Source of the DNA: CAWAPS01 sp963783945
GTDB taxonomy: Bacteria > Actinomycetota > Acidimicrobiia > Acidimicrobiales > Palsa-688
Direction of reading: 5' to 3'
Length of the DNA stretch: 64,000 bases
NCBI GenBank assembly: GCA_963783945.1
Contig: CAWAPS010000019.1
Span: 496,001 to 560,000, forward strand
Made by a program: the position numbers and the translations under genes
Shown here: positions 1 through 8,593 of the stretch, one piece after another
Layout of the letters: every line of letters begins with the position of its first letter
How positions within the stretch are numbered: position 1 is the first letter of the stretch
The notes under the pieces: generated by a model
Database searches by the model: none
Told to the model about the DNA's origin: nothing
Seen by the model: only the letters and a program-made list of their open reading frames with translations

Positions 1-705
1 AACCGGATCGGCTTCGTGGCCGACAACACCCCGTCGTCGGCGCGGGGCGTCAAGCAGGTGAGCAACTCGGTCCGGAGCGCGGGTTTGCACGTCTGTGCCA
101 ACATCGTCATCCCGCTCGGTGAGGTCGACTTCACTGTGATCGCGCTGTCGCTCAAGCGGGCCGGGTGTCAGGCGGCCGAGTGCTCATGCCTCCTGAGCTC
201 CTCCTTGGCGTTGGCCACCGCCCTCCAGAACGCCGGCATGCACATCCCGGTCTTGTTCGACGCCGGCCCCGCCCAGGGCGTCTTGGCGTCGGCGGCCACG
301 GTAAAGCCGGCGACCGGTGATTTCTTCCCGGCGGAAACCTACTATTCGGGAAGTGCGTACGAGGCCTTCATCAGTGCCCTGCGGCGGTACGACCCTCGCT
401 ACACGAGCGGTGTGCCCGACCTGGGCGTGATCGACGGGTGGCAAGCCGCCGATCTTTTCATCAAGGGGCTGCAAGTCGCCGGCCCAAACCCGACCCGCCG
501 GTCCTACAGATCAGATCTCAGGCAGGTCAGCGACTGGGATGCCAATGGACTGCGCGTTTCCCCCGTTTCTTTCCGGCCATTCGGTCGCCCGCCGGCACAG
601 TACTGTCTCCTCTACCTCACTGTCGAGGGATCGCGGTACACCAGCTACCCGGCCAGCGGCGAGCCCTACTGCGGTTCGCTCATCCCGAACTCGAACGCCT
701 CCTAG
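1..705 (+). CDS. ABC transporter substrate-binding protein, C-terminal part (5' end outside window)
   Basis: The frame is open from base 1 and reads NRIGFVADNT before any start codon, so the gene begins upstream of the window and only about 234 C-terminal residues are seen. Alternating beta-strand and helix segments (an IPVLFDAGPAQGV stretch, then YYSGSAYEAFISALRRYDP, then DGWQAADLFIKGLQ) match the second lobe of LivK-like periplasmic binding proteins (Peripla_BP_6), which capture a ligand outside the membrane for an ABC importer. Two cysteines near the C-terminus could form a disulfide. No permease or ATPase gene follows. A gene start of the same kind lies at the right edge of the window. 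The ligand cannot be told; the family call is fairly secure. Confidence 0.75.
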   Translation, partial: NRIGFVADNTPSSARGVKQVSNSVRSAGLHVCANIVIPLGEVDFTVIALSLKRAGCQAAECSCLLSSSLALATALQNAGMHIPVLFDAGPAQGVLASAATVKPATGDFFPAETYYSGSAYEAFISALRRYDPRYTSGVPDLGVIDGWQAADLFIKGLQVAGPNPTRRSYRSDLRQVSDWDANGLRVSPVSFRPFGRPPAQYCLLYLTVEGSRYTSYPASGEPYCGSLIPNSNAS

Positions 706-960
706 ATGTATGTAGCCGCCTCAGCCGACACGGATCCGAGGCCCGAGCAATTCACCTCTTTCGGGTGAAGCCGGCTTTCGCTATCAGGTCGAAGATTGTC
801 GTCCACTTGTCGAGGAGTGGTGTATGCGCCGTTCCGCGTTTGGGGTGGCCTGAGGCCATCCGGGAGGTCTCGTGGCCAGATCCCTTATGGGGGCGATAGA
901 TCGGCCGAGACGTCCATCCGGGCGGCCCACAGCGGTGAAGTCTCGAAGGGAGACATACCA

Positions 961-2397
961 ATGGCAGTAGTAACGATCGCCCATCCGAGTGTGGATGAAC
1001 GCCGGGTGAAAGGTCGAGCCGCTCGCGAGCGGTCGGCGCTCTCGAGCCACACCGGTTGGGCGCCGGCCAGTGACCGGCCCGACCCGGTGGCGCTGCTCGA
1101 GGCGCAGAACCTGACTCGGGAGCCGGACCTCGTGCCGGTCCGGCATGGCCGGATGATGGTGTCGCCGTTCACGTTTTATCGAGGTGCGGCCAAGATCATG
1201 GCCGCCGACTTGAAGGACACGCCGACGGCCGGGCTCGATGTCCAGTTGTGCGGTGACGCCCATCTGTCCAACTTCGGGGTGTTCGCCTCGCCCGAGCGAG
1301 CCCTGCTGTTTGATCTGAACGACTTCGACGAGACCCTACCGGGACCGTTCGAGTATGACGTCAAACGTATGGCCGCCAGCTTCACCATCGCGGCGCGCCA
1401 CAACGGCTTCGCCAAGGCCGACATCGCCGCCGCTACCCTGGCGTCGGTGACGGCGTACCGGGAAGCCATGGCCGGGTTCGCCCAGATGGGCAACATGGAG
1501 ATCTGGTACGCCCGCTTGTCCGAGCAGGACGTCATGAACGCCATCCGCTCGGTGGCCGCCGGAGCACGGACCAAGAAGGAGACGGCACAGGCCAAGCTGG
1601 GCGAGAAGACGGCGCGGAAGACCGCCCAGAAGGCGCACACCAGCGACAGCCTGCAGGCGCTGGCCAAGCTCGGGGAGTTGGTCGACGGCCGCTATCGGAT
1701 CGTCAGCCAACCACCCGTTATCGTCCCGGCCCGCGATATCCAGGCCATGTACGGGTACTCGGCCGACGAGCTGGAGGACGCTATTCACCAACAGTTCCGG
1801 GCCTACCGGATGACCCTGCAAGAGGATCGCCGTCACCTCCTGGAGCGCTTCGAGATCGTGGACATGGCCCGCAAGGTCGTGGGCGTGGGCAGCGTCGGCA
1901 CCCGAGCCTTCGTTGTGTTGTTGCAGGGGCGCGACGAGCGAGACCCTCTGTTCTTGCAGGTCAAGGAAGCCACCGCCTCAGTCCTGGAGGACCATCTGCC
2001 CAAGAGCCGGTTCAAGCAGCCCGGCGAGCGGGTCGTTCAGGGCCAGCGGATGATGCAGGCGGCCAGCGATATCTATCTGGGCTGGACCAAAGGGGTCGAG
2101 GCCGATCGCTGGCTGTACTGGCGCCAGTTGCGTGACATGAAGGGCTCCGCCGTGGTCGAGTCGATGACTCCGGTGGGCCTGACGTTCTACGCCGGCATCT
2201 GCGGCTGGACGCTGGCCCGGGCCCACGCCCGCTCAGGTGACGTCGTCGCGCTGGCCGAGTACCTCGGAAAGAGCGACAAGTTCGACCGGTCGATCACGGA
2301 TTTCTCACACCGCTACGCCGAGCAGAACGAGCGCGATTATCAGGCGTTCGGGCAGGCCATCCGGTCCGGGCGACTGCAAGCGATCGAAGGCGTGTGA
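961..2397 (+). CDS. DUF2252 family protein
   Basis: The protein has 478 residues and is recognised as DUF2252, a kinase-fold-like family common in actinobacteria with no settled reaction. Visible family features are the FTFYRGAAKIMAADL segment, the CGDAHLSNFG motif (resembling a phosphotransferase catalytic loop), and the FDLNDFDETLPGPFEYDVKR motif just after it. The frame is open further upstream to 796, but ATG at 961 follows a GAAGGGAG ribosome site and gives the normal family N-terminus, so it was chosen. The gene stands alone, with about 250 bases on its left in which nothing was recognised. The function is unknown; a role as an atypical kinase is only inference from the motifs. Confidence 0.85.
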   Translation: MAVVTIAHPSVDERRVKGRAARERSALSSHTGWAPASDRPDPVALLEAQNLTREPDLVPVRHGRMMVSPFTFYRGAAKIMAADLKDTPTAGLDVQLCGDAHLSNFGVFASPERALLFDLNDFDETLPGPFEYDVKRMAASFTIAARHNGFAKADIAAATLASVTAYREAMAGFAQMGNMEIWYARLSEQDVMNAIRSVAAGARTKKETAQAKLGEKTARKTAQKAHTSDSLQALAKLGELVDGRYRIVSQPPVIVPARDIQAMYGYSADELEDAIHQQFRAYRMTLQEDRRHLLERFEIVDMARKVVGVGSVGTRAFVVLLQGRDERDPLFLQVKEATASVLEDHLPKSRFKQPGERVVQGQRMMQAASDIYLGWTKGVEADRWLYWRQLRDMKGSAVVESMTPVGLTFYAGICGWTLARAHARSGDVVALAEYLGKSDKFDRSITDFSHRYAEQNERDYQAFGQAIRSGRLQAIEGV

Positions 2398-2500
2398 GGT
2401 CACTCGTTTCACCCGATCCCCGGCCCCGATCACCCAGGCCGGATGATGGGCCGGCGGATGATGGGAGGGCCATGCCCTCGGCGAGCAGGCGGCATTAGCC

Positions 2501-3157
2501 GTGCTGGTCCTCAGCCTGCTCCTCATCGGCCTGGCCATCGGTCTCGAGCCCATCCCCCTGACCGCGTTCATCCTGGTGCTGGCGTCCAAGAACGGGGTCA
2601 GGAAGGGGGCCGGATTCATATTCGGGTGGCTGGCGTCGCTCGCCGTGGTAATCGCCGTGACCGTGCTGGTGACCGGCAACCAGCCCCCCAAGTCCAACAC
2701 TGCCCCATCCCTGGGTGCACTGGCCGTCAAGATCCTCATCGGCGTAGTCCTGGTCTACATCGCCTTCACCCGGTGGCGGAAAATGGGCAAGCCGAAACCT
2801 CCGAAGAAGACCCCCAAGTGGCAGACCGGCATCGACAACATGTCGCCCTGGTTCGCCATGGCCCTCGGCCCCCTGACCCAACCGTGGGGGCTCGTGGCCG
2901 CCGGCGTGGCCACCATCGTCAGCGCCAAGCTCTCCAACTGGCAGGACTACATTGCGCTTTTCTTCTTCTGCGTGATCGCGACCGGGACCTACCTGACGAT
3001 GGAGATCTACGCCGGCTTCAAACCCGACGAGACCCAGGCCTTCTTGGCCAGAACAAAAACCTGGATCGACACCCACACGGACCAGGTCATCATCATCGTG
3101 TCGACGGTGCTGGGCTTTTGGTTGATCGGCTACAGCATCTACCTGATCGTCACCTGA
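2501..3157 (+). CDS. GAP/Sap family small-molecule or lipid exporter-like membrane protein
   Basis: This 218-residue protein has six hydrophobic segments of transmembrane length. The first carries the LAIGLEPIPLTAFILVLAS motif typical of the GAP (Sap, sulfolipid-addressing) family known from mycobacteria, where members help move glycolipids to the surface. A basic, proline-rich loop (MGKPKPPKKTPKW) follows the third segment. The GTG start at 2501 is the first in-frame start. It lies 103 bases after the DUF2252 gene on the same strand and may be cotranscribed. The lipid substrate is unknown. The family call is fairly confident; a transport role is inferred from the family. Confidence 0.7.
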   Translation: MLVLSLLLIGLAIGLEPIPLTAFILVLASKNGVRKGAGFIFGWLASLAVVIAVTVLVTGNQPPKSNTAPSLGALAVKILIGVVLVYIAFTRWRKMGKPKPPKKTPKWQTGIDNMSPWFAMALGPLTQPWGLVAAGVATIVSAKLSNWQDYIALFFFCVIATGTYLTMEIYAGFKPDETQAFLARTKTWIDTHTDQVIIIVSTVLGFWLIGYSIYLIVT

Positions 3158-3178
3158 TCGCACGGCCCGACCGGTGCC

Positions 3179-3943
3179 TTATTCCGGTTCGCTCGACCGG
3201 GTGGTGAGAAGCTCCTCGATGCGGGCGAGACGCCCGGCCAGCTCGGCCAGCGTCACCTCTCCGCTGCCGGGGTCGGCCTTGACCATGGCGGCTCTCCTGC
3301 GGGCGGCTTGGTCGACAAAGCTCGACGACACCTGGGCGGTGACCACCGCCAGGGTCAGGATCCCGATAGCCATGATGAAGGCCGCCGCCACCCGCCCAGG
3401 CGTGGTGACCGGGTAATAGTCGCCGTAGCCGACCGTGGTGACGGTGACGACCGACCACCACACCGATTCGCCCAGGGTGTGGATGTTGCTGCCCGGGGCG
3501 TGGCGCTCGGTGAGGTACACGATGATGGCGCCGTTCAGGACCAGCAGTGCCGCGGTCATCAGGAAGCGTTCGAGGTGACCCCGGCGGAAGAGGGATCGGA
3601 ACAGTCGGAGGCTGAAGACCAGGCGCACCGGGGGGAACGCCACGGCGAGCAGACCAAGCGGATGGGTCGACACGTAACGAAAATGTCGTTTAGCCAGCAC
3701 GGCCCGAATCGTCATGTCGATTCCGTACAGGCCCGACAGGGCCAGCCGTACAGTCACCGCGATGTTGTGAGCGTCGTGTGTCGTGCCAAAGTCACCGGGA
3801 GGGACAACCACCAGCCACAGTGTCAATAAGGCCACGATGTCGAGGGCGGTTTGGGTCCTGGCCATGTAGGCGGCGAGCCGACCGCCGGGGTCGTCCGGAT
3901 CGGCCTCGGGATCACTTTCTGCTGGCTCCGCGGTCTTGTTCAT
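3179..3943 (-). CDS. Voltage-gated potassium channel-like protein
   Basis: The protein has 254 residues and is a six-segment potassium channel. The selectivity filter TVGYGD is at about residues 170-175, inside the pore loop WWSVVTVTTVGYGDYYPVT. An S4-like helix with regularly spaced arginines (VRLVFSLRLFRSLFRR, about residues 106-121) suggests voltage sensing. The C-terminus (LAELAGRLARIEELL) looks like a short coiled coil. An in-frame TTG lies at 3949, but the ATG at 3943 is preferred. The gene converges with the GAP gene, leaving only 21 bases between their stops. The role is probably control of membrane potential or K+ flux. Confidence 0.88.
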   Translation of the reverse strand: MNKTAEPAESDPEADPDDPGGRLAAYMARTQTALDIVALLTLWLVVVPPGDFGTTHDAHNIAVTVRLALSGLYGIDMTIRAVLAKRHFRYVSTHPLGLLAVAFPPVRLVFSLRLFRSLFRRGHLERFLMTAALLVLNGAIIVYLTERHAPGSNIHTLGESVWWSVVTVTTVGYGDYYPVTTPGRVAAAFIMAIGILTLAVVTAQVSSSFVDQAARRRAAMVKADPGSGEVTLAELAGRLARIEELLTTRSSEPE

Positions 3944-4115
3944 GACCAACAGGTTTCCAGATGCCGGGGTGGTGGCCCCATATTCGCCGACCGCGTTCGT
4001 GGGTCGACGACAAAGGATCGACCGCTCCCCTGTTGGGCGCTACTCAGACAAGGCCGCGCCTGTCAGCGGTAGCAGGAGTTGAGGGACTAGCGTCTGTGTT
4101 CGGAGGTGGGTAGGG

Positions 4116-4724
4116 GTGAGCGAGGTCGGCCGGTCACGATCGCCGTGGGGCATCCTGGCGTGGGGTGGCCTGGTCGGTCCGGTCGTGTTCGTGTTCGACT
4201 GGGCGTTACTCGGAATGGCCCGTGCCGGCTATTCGCCCGTCCACAGTGCGATCAGCCGTTTGGCCGCGCTGGGAGCGTCGACGCGTCCCGCGATGACGTT
4301 CGGCTTCCTCGTCTACGGGCTCGGCCTGCTTGGCTATGCTGCCGCCCTGCGCCTATCGGTCCCCGGAGCGGCATGGCTGTTCGCGGTCGGAACCGGGGTC
4401 ACCATTTTTGGCGTTGCCGCTTTCCCGCTCGGGCGGCCGACCTCTGACGCGGTTCACGGGGTCTTCGCCTCTGTTGGATATGTCTGCCTGACTGCCGTCC
4501 CGCTAGCAGTGTCGGTTCCCCTCATGGCCAAAGGCCACAGGACGGCCGCCGTCCTGTCGGCTCTTGCCGGTGCGGTGACCGGCGGCTTTCTGCTGGCCAC
4601 TGCGATAGTCGGTCCCGCCCACGGTCTCACCCAACGGATCGGCTTGACCGTCGGTGACACCTGGGTGGTCATAAGCGCGGTAATACTCCTCCGTCTCAGT
4701 GGCTCTCAGCGCCCCGTCGTTTGA
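4116..4724 (+). CDS. DUF998 family membrane protein
   Basis: A 202-residue integral membrane protein with about six hydrophobic helices. The segment YSPVHSAISRLAALG between helices 1 and 2 is the hallmark of DUF998, and FPLGRPTSDAVHGVFASVGY in the middle repeats the family pattern with a conserved histidine. The GTG start at 4116 is supported by an upstream GGAGGTGGG ribosome site. The upstream neighbour is the divergently oriented K+ channel. The biochemical role of the family is not established. Confidence 0.75.
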   Translation: MSEVGRSRSPWGILAWGGLVGPVVFVFDWALLGMARAGYSPVHSAISRLAALGASTRPAMTFGFLVYGLGLLGYAAALRLSVPGAAWLFAVGTGVTIFGVAAFPLGRPTSDAVHGVFASVGYVCLTAVPLAVSVPLMAKGHRTAAVLSALAGAVTGGFLLATAIVGPAHGLTQRIGLTVGDTWVVISAVILLRLSGSQRPVV

Positions 4725-4762
4725 GATCACTTCCCTGCGGCGCTCAGCCCCGACGCCATCGA

Positions 4763-5656
4763 TCATGCCCGGCCCGAGCGGGCTTCGACCAGGTGATCGG
4801 TGAGAACATGGATCAGGGGCACGAGCCGAGCCCGGGAGGGCACCAGCGGATGGAGCACGCCTTCTTGGATGGCCCCCTCAGCGCAAACCGGACCGACGCA
4901 CGCCGCGACCACCCCGTCGTTGAGCGCCTGACGCAACTCGGAGTGAAGCCCGATCTCGCGTGCCAGCACGAACAGGTTGTGGACGGCGGGAGCGACCACG
5001 AAGGTAACGGCGGCCAGCTGGTTGGCGCAGGCCGCCCTGATGAGCTCCCAGGCCGGGGCGGGATCGGCGGGCAAGCTGAGCCGGTAGCCATCAACCACAA
5101 TGACCTTGGCGCCGGCCCCGGCGAGCCGGGCGACCGCCCCGGCCTCAGCGACCCCGTGAAGCTGCAGCACCACCCGCCGGCCGGCCAGAGGTTCAGCTGA
5201 CACCCGCTCGATCAATTCGTCGAAGCGCTCGTGGGGCGCCCGCCACCACTCTGGCAGCCCGGCCGCGGTGTTGGCCGACGCCGCCTTCGCCCCCCGGTTG
5301 GCCACTCGGGCCTGGCCGAGAGCTCCTACCAGCGCCTCGCGGATGCCCCACGACTCGGCTGCGGCCAGCCAGGTGCGCATTCCGAACCCGGTCGAGGCGA
5401 GCAGGAAATCCGGAGGACGGTCCACCACGTCGGCCGTGGCCGCCTTGAGCACCTCGTCGTCCTCGGAGGAGAAGACCCGTAACGCCGGTCCCAGCAACAC
5501 CTCGGCGCCCCGCTTGTGGAACAGGTTGGCCTGCTCCGCCGCCCGGCGTTCCGCCGTGACACCGATCATCAACCCCTGCAACGGACCGTTGGGCACGAGA
5601 CGATTGTCGCGCCACCACGCCACCCGGCCCGACGCCTGGCCCGCGCCCATCCCCAT
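4763..5656 (-). CDS. Uroporphyrinogen-III synthase (HemD)-like protein
   Basis: A 297-residue protein with the two-lobed HemD pattern. The first lobe begins LMIGVTAERRAAEQANLFHKRGAEVLLGPAL and the second is RRVVLQLHGVAEAGAVARLAGAGAKVIVVDGYR, followed by an AVTFVVAPAVHNLF strand region. HemD closes hydroxymethylbilane into the tetrapyrrole ring. No other haem or cobalamin gene is in the window, so this could be a side-role paralogue. It is divergent from the nitroreductase, with 57 bases between the starts, which must hold both promoters. Identification rests on fold pattern, because HemD sequences are poorly conserved. Confidence 0.7.
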   Translation of the reverse strand: MGMGAGQASGRVAWWRDNRLVPNGPLQGLMIGVTAERRAAEQANLFHKRGAEVLLGPALRVFSSEDDEVLKAATADVVDRPPDFLLASTGFGMRTWLAAAESWGIREALVGALGQARVANRGAKAASANTAAGLPEWWRAPHERFDELIERVSAEPLAGRRVVLQLHGVAEAGAVARLAGAGAKVIVVDGYRLSLPADPAPAWELIRAACANQLAAVTFVVAPAVHNLFVLAREIGLHSELRQALNDGVVAACVGPVCAEGAIQEGVLHPLVPSRARLVPLIHVLTDHLVEARSGRA

Positions 5657-5713
5657 CGCCGCTCGAATTCACAGGGCATCGACGCGAAAACGGCGTCCGC
5701 TACGGTGAGAGCT

Positions 5714-6313
5714 ATGGAGTTTCAGGACGTGGTGCTGCGCCGCCGAATGGTGCGGGACTTCTCGGACCAGCCCGTCGCCCGCCCCCTTGTCGAACAGCTC
5801 ATGGCCAACGCAACTCGCATACCATCGGCCGGATACAGCCAGGGCTTCGCTTTCGTCGTGCTGACGGACCCGGGGCAGCGCCGCCTGTTCTGGGAGACGA
5901 CGAGCGGGCCGCAGTGGCGAGGGGAGTCCGAGTCGGTGGAGCTGACCCGAGCTCCGGTGGTGATCGTCCCCCTGACCCACAAGCAGGCCTATCTCGACCG
6001 CTACGCCCTGCCCGATAAGGCTCACACCCCGCTGTCCCGGGAGGAGCACTGGCCGGCGCCGTACTGGGACATTGACACCGGCTTCGGCGTCATGCTGATC
6101 CTGCTCACTGCCGTCGAGCTCGGCTTGGGTGCGTTGTTCTTCGGGATATTCCAGGGCGAGAAGACCCTCATGGACGCCCTGGGCGTCCCCGGGGGGTATC
6201 GACCCATCGGCGCCATCGCCGTGGGCTACCCGACGTCAGGCGAGCGGTCCAGGCCCACGCTATCGACCGGCCGCCGCCACCTCGACGAGGTCGTGAGGTG
6301 GGATCGGTGGTGA
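5714..6313 (+). CDS. Nitroreductase family protein
   Basis: A 199-residue protein of the FMN-dependent nitroreductase fold. The N-terminus MEFQDVVLRRRMVRDFSDQPV is the usual RRSxRxF flavin-binding start, and the C-terminal half has the family core (GFGVMLILLTAVELGLGALFFGIFQG then PIGAIAVGYP). The frame is open upstream to 5516, but ATG at 5714 gives the standard N-terminus. Members use NAD(P)H or F420 to reduce nitro groups, quinones or enones. It is a single gene, divergent from the HemD-like gene. The substrate is unknown. Confidence 0.82.
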   Translation: MEFQDVVLRRRMVRDFSDQPVARPLVEQLMANATRIPSAGYSQGFAFVVLTDPGQRRLFWETTSGPQWRGESESVELTRAPVVIVPLTHKQAYLDRYALPDKAHTPLSREEHWPAPYWDIDTGFGVMLILLTAVELGLGALFFGIFQGEKTLMDALGVPGGYRPIGAIAVGYPTSGERSRPTLSTGRRHLDEVVRWDRW

Positions 6314-6335
6314 CCGCGGCGAGCGGGTCGTCTAC

Positions 6336-6377
6336 TGGCCCGGCCACCTTGTTGATTGGCCCGGCCACCTTGTCGAT
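6336..6377 (+). repeat. Two tandem 21-bp direct repeats upstream of the propeller gene
   Basis: Two copies (6336-6356 and 6357-6377) of a unit that starts TGGCCCGGCCACCTTGT lie back to back, differing at one base. They sit in the 76-base gap between the nitroreductase stop and the ATG at 6390, ending only 12 bases before that start codon. They occupy the place where promoter or leader elements would lie. A role in expression of the repeat protein is possible but unproven. Confidence 0.8.
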
Positions 6378-6389
6378 CAATCCGCGCTG

Positions 6390-7976
6390 ATGCTGACTGG
6401 GCTCATACGGCCAAGGGCAGTGGTCGTCGCGTTGACATTCGCCGTAGGCAGTGTGGTCCCCGTCGCCGCCCCCGCCGGCGCTACGGCCGACACTGCATCT
6501 GGGGTGGCGGGGGTGAACTCCGTCGTGGCGTTCGGTGATGCCGGCACCCTGGTTGCCGGAGCTTCCGGCCCCGTAAGCAGCTCGCCGGTGGTGGGCATCG
6601 CCGCCACCGCGGACAAGAAGGGGTTTTGGTTGGTGACGTCCACCGGTCAAGTGCTCCCCTACGGCGACGCTCGCTTCTACGGATCAATCGGCAAGACGCA
6701 CCTCAACCAGCCGATCGTCGGGCTGGCCGCCACCCCCGACGGGCACGGCTACTGGCTCGTGGCCTCCGACGGCGGAATCTTCACCTTCGGCGACGCCACC
6801 TTCCACGGCAGCACCGGCAACATCCACCTCAACCAACCCGTCGTCGGAATGGCCGCCACCCCCGACGGGCACGGCTACTGGCTCGTCGCCTCCGACGGCG
6901 GAATCTTCACCTTCGGCGACGCCACCTTCCACGGCAGCACCGGCAACATCCACCTCAACCAACCCGTCGTCGGAATGGCCGCCACCCCCGACGGCCGCGG
7001 CTACTGGCTCGTCGCCTCCGACGGCGGAATCTTCACCTTCGGCGACGCCACCTTCCACGGCAGCACCGGCAACATCCACCTCAACCAACCCGTCGTCGGA
7101 ATGGCCGCCACCCCCGACGGGCACGGCTACTGGCTCGTCGCCTCCGACGGCGGAATCTTCACCTTCGGCGACGCCACCTTCCACGGCAGTAGCGCGGGCG
7201 CCCCCGACGTGAGCCCGGATAGGGCAGCGGCGGGCATGGCCGCCAGTCCGGCTGGCTACTGGGTGGCCTTCGGCGAGAGGCAGTCTCCAGTGCCTGCGAT
7301 TGCCGCCTACGCCGCCACCCGCCGCGACAACATCACAGTCGCGGTAGAAGACCTGACCGATGGGCAGAAGTACTTCTACCGGCCCGGAGTCGTGGAGCAT
7401 ACCGCCAGCACCCTCAAGGTGGACATCCTCGCCACCCTGGAGGCAAGGGCCCAGTCAGAGGGACGAGGCCTGACCGCGGAGGAACAATCCCTGGCCGTGC
7501 CGATGATCGAGGAGAGCCTGGACAGTGCCGCCGACATCCTGTGGAGCGAGCTCGGCCCGGGACCGGTGGCCTCCCTCGAGCACGCCGTCGGGATGACTGC
7601 CACGGTGCCGGCGACCAATGGCATCTGGGGCGAGACAACCACCACGGCCGCCGACCGGCTGGCGATGGTCCGGGCGGTGGTGTTCCCCAACTCGGTCCTT
7701 AGCGATTCGTCTCGCGCCTACATCCTCTACCTGATGGAGCACATAACGCCCAGCCAGGATTGGGGGGCGACCGGCGGTGTACCGGCTGGGGTGACGGTGG
7801 CTCTGAAGAACGGGTTCGCAGTGATAAACGGCTGGCAGATCAACACTGAGGCCTGGGTGGACGGCGACGGCCGCGACTACCTCATCTCCGTACTCACAGA
7901 CGCCAACCCCACCGAGGCGTACGGCATCCAAACGCTCAACTCCATCTCCTCGATCGTCTGGGACACTCTGCGCTGA
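6390..7976 (+). CDS. Secreted propeller-repeat protein with C-terminal serine-hydrolase (beta-lactamase/PBP-like) domain
   Basis: A 528-residue exported protein. Residues 1-33 form a signal peptide (basic start, hydrophobic core, then APAGATA). About residues 60-275 hold five full 42-residue repeats with the core GYWLVASDGGIFTFGDA, plus partial repeats at each end, suggesting a closed beta-propeller of about six blades. The remaining 240 residues resemble a penicillin-recognising serine hydrolase. Ser340-Thr-Leu-Lys343 fits the SxxK nucleophile motif, and Lys473-Asn-Gly475 fits the KTG box. The expected SDN motif appears as Ser376-Leu-Asp378, so the catalytic set is degenerate. The likely site of action is the cell surface. 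Repeats 2-5 are nearly identical at DNA level. The hydrolase assignment is inference from motifs and spacing. Confidence 0.75.
   Translation: MLTGLIRPRAVVVALTFAVGSVVPVAAPAGATADTASGVAGVNSVVAFGDAGTLVAGASGPVSSSPVVGIAATADKKGFWLVTSTGQVLPYGDARFYGSIGKTHLNQPIVGLAATPDGHGYWLVASDGGIFTFGDATFHGSTGNIHLNQPVVGMAATPDGHGYWLVASDGGIFTFGDATFHGSTGNIHLNQPVVGMAATPDGRGYWLVASDGGIFTFGDATFHGSTGNIHLNQPVVGMAATPDGHGYWLVASDGGIFTFGDATFHGSSAGAPDVSPDRAAAGMAASPAGYWVAFGERQSPVPAIAAYAATRRDNITVAVEDLTDGQKYFYRPGVVEHTASTLKVDILATLEARAQSEGRGLTAEEQSLAVPMIEESLDSAADILWSELGPGPVASLEHAVGMTATVPATNGIWGETTTTAADRLAMVRAVVFPNSVLSDSSRAYILYLMEHITPSQDWGATGGVPAGVTVALKNGFAVINGWQINTEAWVDGDGRDYLISVLTDANPTEAYGIQTLNSISSIVWDTLR
6708..7211 (+). repeat. Four 126-bp in-frame tandem repeats inside the propeller gene
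   Basis: Units begin at 6708, 6834, 6960 and 7086, exactly 126 bases (42 codons) apart. They are almost identical: visible differences are a few codons (for example GGGCAC against GGCCGC for His/Arg in unit 3) and the first bases of unit 1. Unit 4 stays conserved to about 7187 and then diverges. Identity at silent positions points to recent duplication or gene conversion. Because units are in frame, copy number can change without breaking the protein. Confidence 0.93.
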
Positions 7977-8078
7977 CTCGGTGCTCGGACCGGCCATTGG
8001 AGCGACCCCAGATCCGGCTGCTCCCACGGGCTCACATGCATGGCCGAGTCCGTTTGTCGGGGGAACCCAACGGTGAGA

Positions 8079-8489
8079 CTATTGCTCTCCGACCAGTTTC
8101 AAACGAACGACTCGCGACGAAATGAGCCATTGACCGTCGACCTTGCGCAATCGGTCAGACATTCGGGCGGCGGTCGTTATCCTCGGGTTGTCCGGATCGC
8201 GGAGGGCGATGGCATAGCTGATGGCTGTCGCCTCGTCACCGTTCACGGTAATGCGCTCATTAGTAGAAAAGTGAACCCCTGCGGCCAGCGGGAAACTGGT
8301 GGCGGCGAACTCATGCAGGGCTGCCTTCCCGACGACCGGGGGAAGAGGTATCTGTACCGACTCTGAGTCGAAGCTGAACGAACCATCCTCGGTAAACAGG
8401 GCGACGAATCCATCAGCATCGACTTCGTCAACACAGTAGCAATGACCCGACAGGAGATTCCTTATGCCTTCCAAGTCCTCAAGTTCCAT
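8079..8489 (-). CDS. SnoaL/NTF2-like small protein
   Basis: A 136-residue protein with the SnoaL-like (nuclear transport factor 2) fold pattern: an N-terminal helix (MELEDLEGIRNLLSGHCYCVDE), a DADGFVALFTEDGSF segment, and a strand-rich C-terminal half ending in DGQWLISSRVVRLKLV. The frame is open further upstream to 8720, but ATG at 8489 starts the normal family N-terminus. Such proteins act as isomerases, dehydratases or cyclases on small hydrophobic substrates, or as non-catalytic binders. It is antisense to and between the two propeller genes and is the first of four NTF2-like genes in the window. Confidence 0.75.
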   Translation of the reverse strand: MELEDLEGIRNLLSGHCYCVDEVDADGFVALFTEDGSFSFDSESVQIPLPPVVGKAALHEFAATSFPLAAGVHFSTNERITVNGDEATAISYAIALRDPDNPRITTAARMSDRLRKVDGQWLISSRVVRLKLVGEQ

Positions 8490-8593
8490 GAGAGGCAATC
8501 TAGCTTGAGACCTCACGGGAGCCCCCGTCCCAAGGTCCGCAGCGGCGATAGGGGATATGGTTCCCGGATACTGGATAGGGGAAGAGATATCCC

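Noticed and set aside
6708..7211. Regular repeats that could be taken for a CRISPR array
   Set aside because: Units are 126 bases, contiguous, coding and in frame, without unique spacers.
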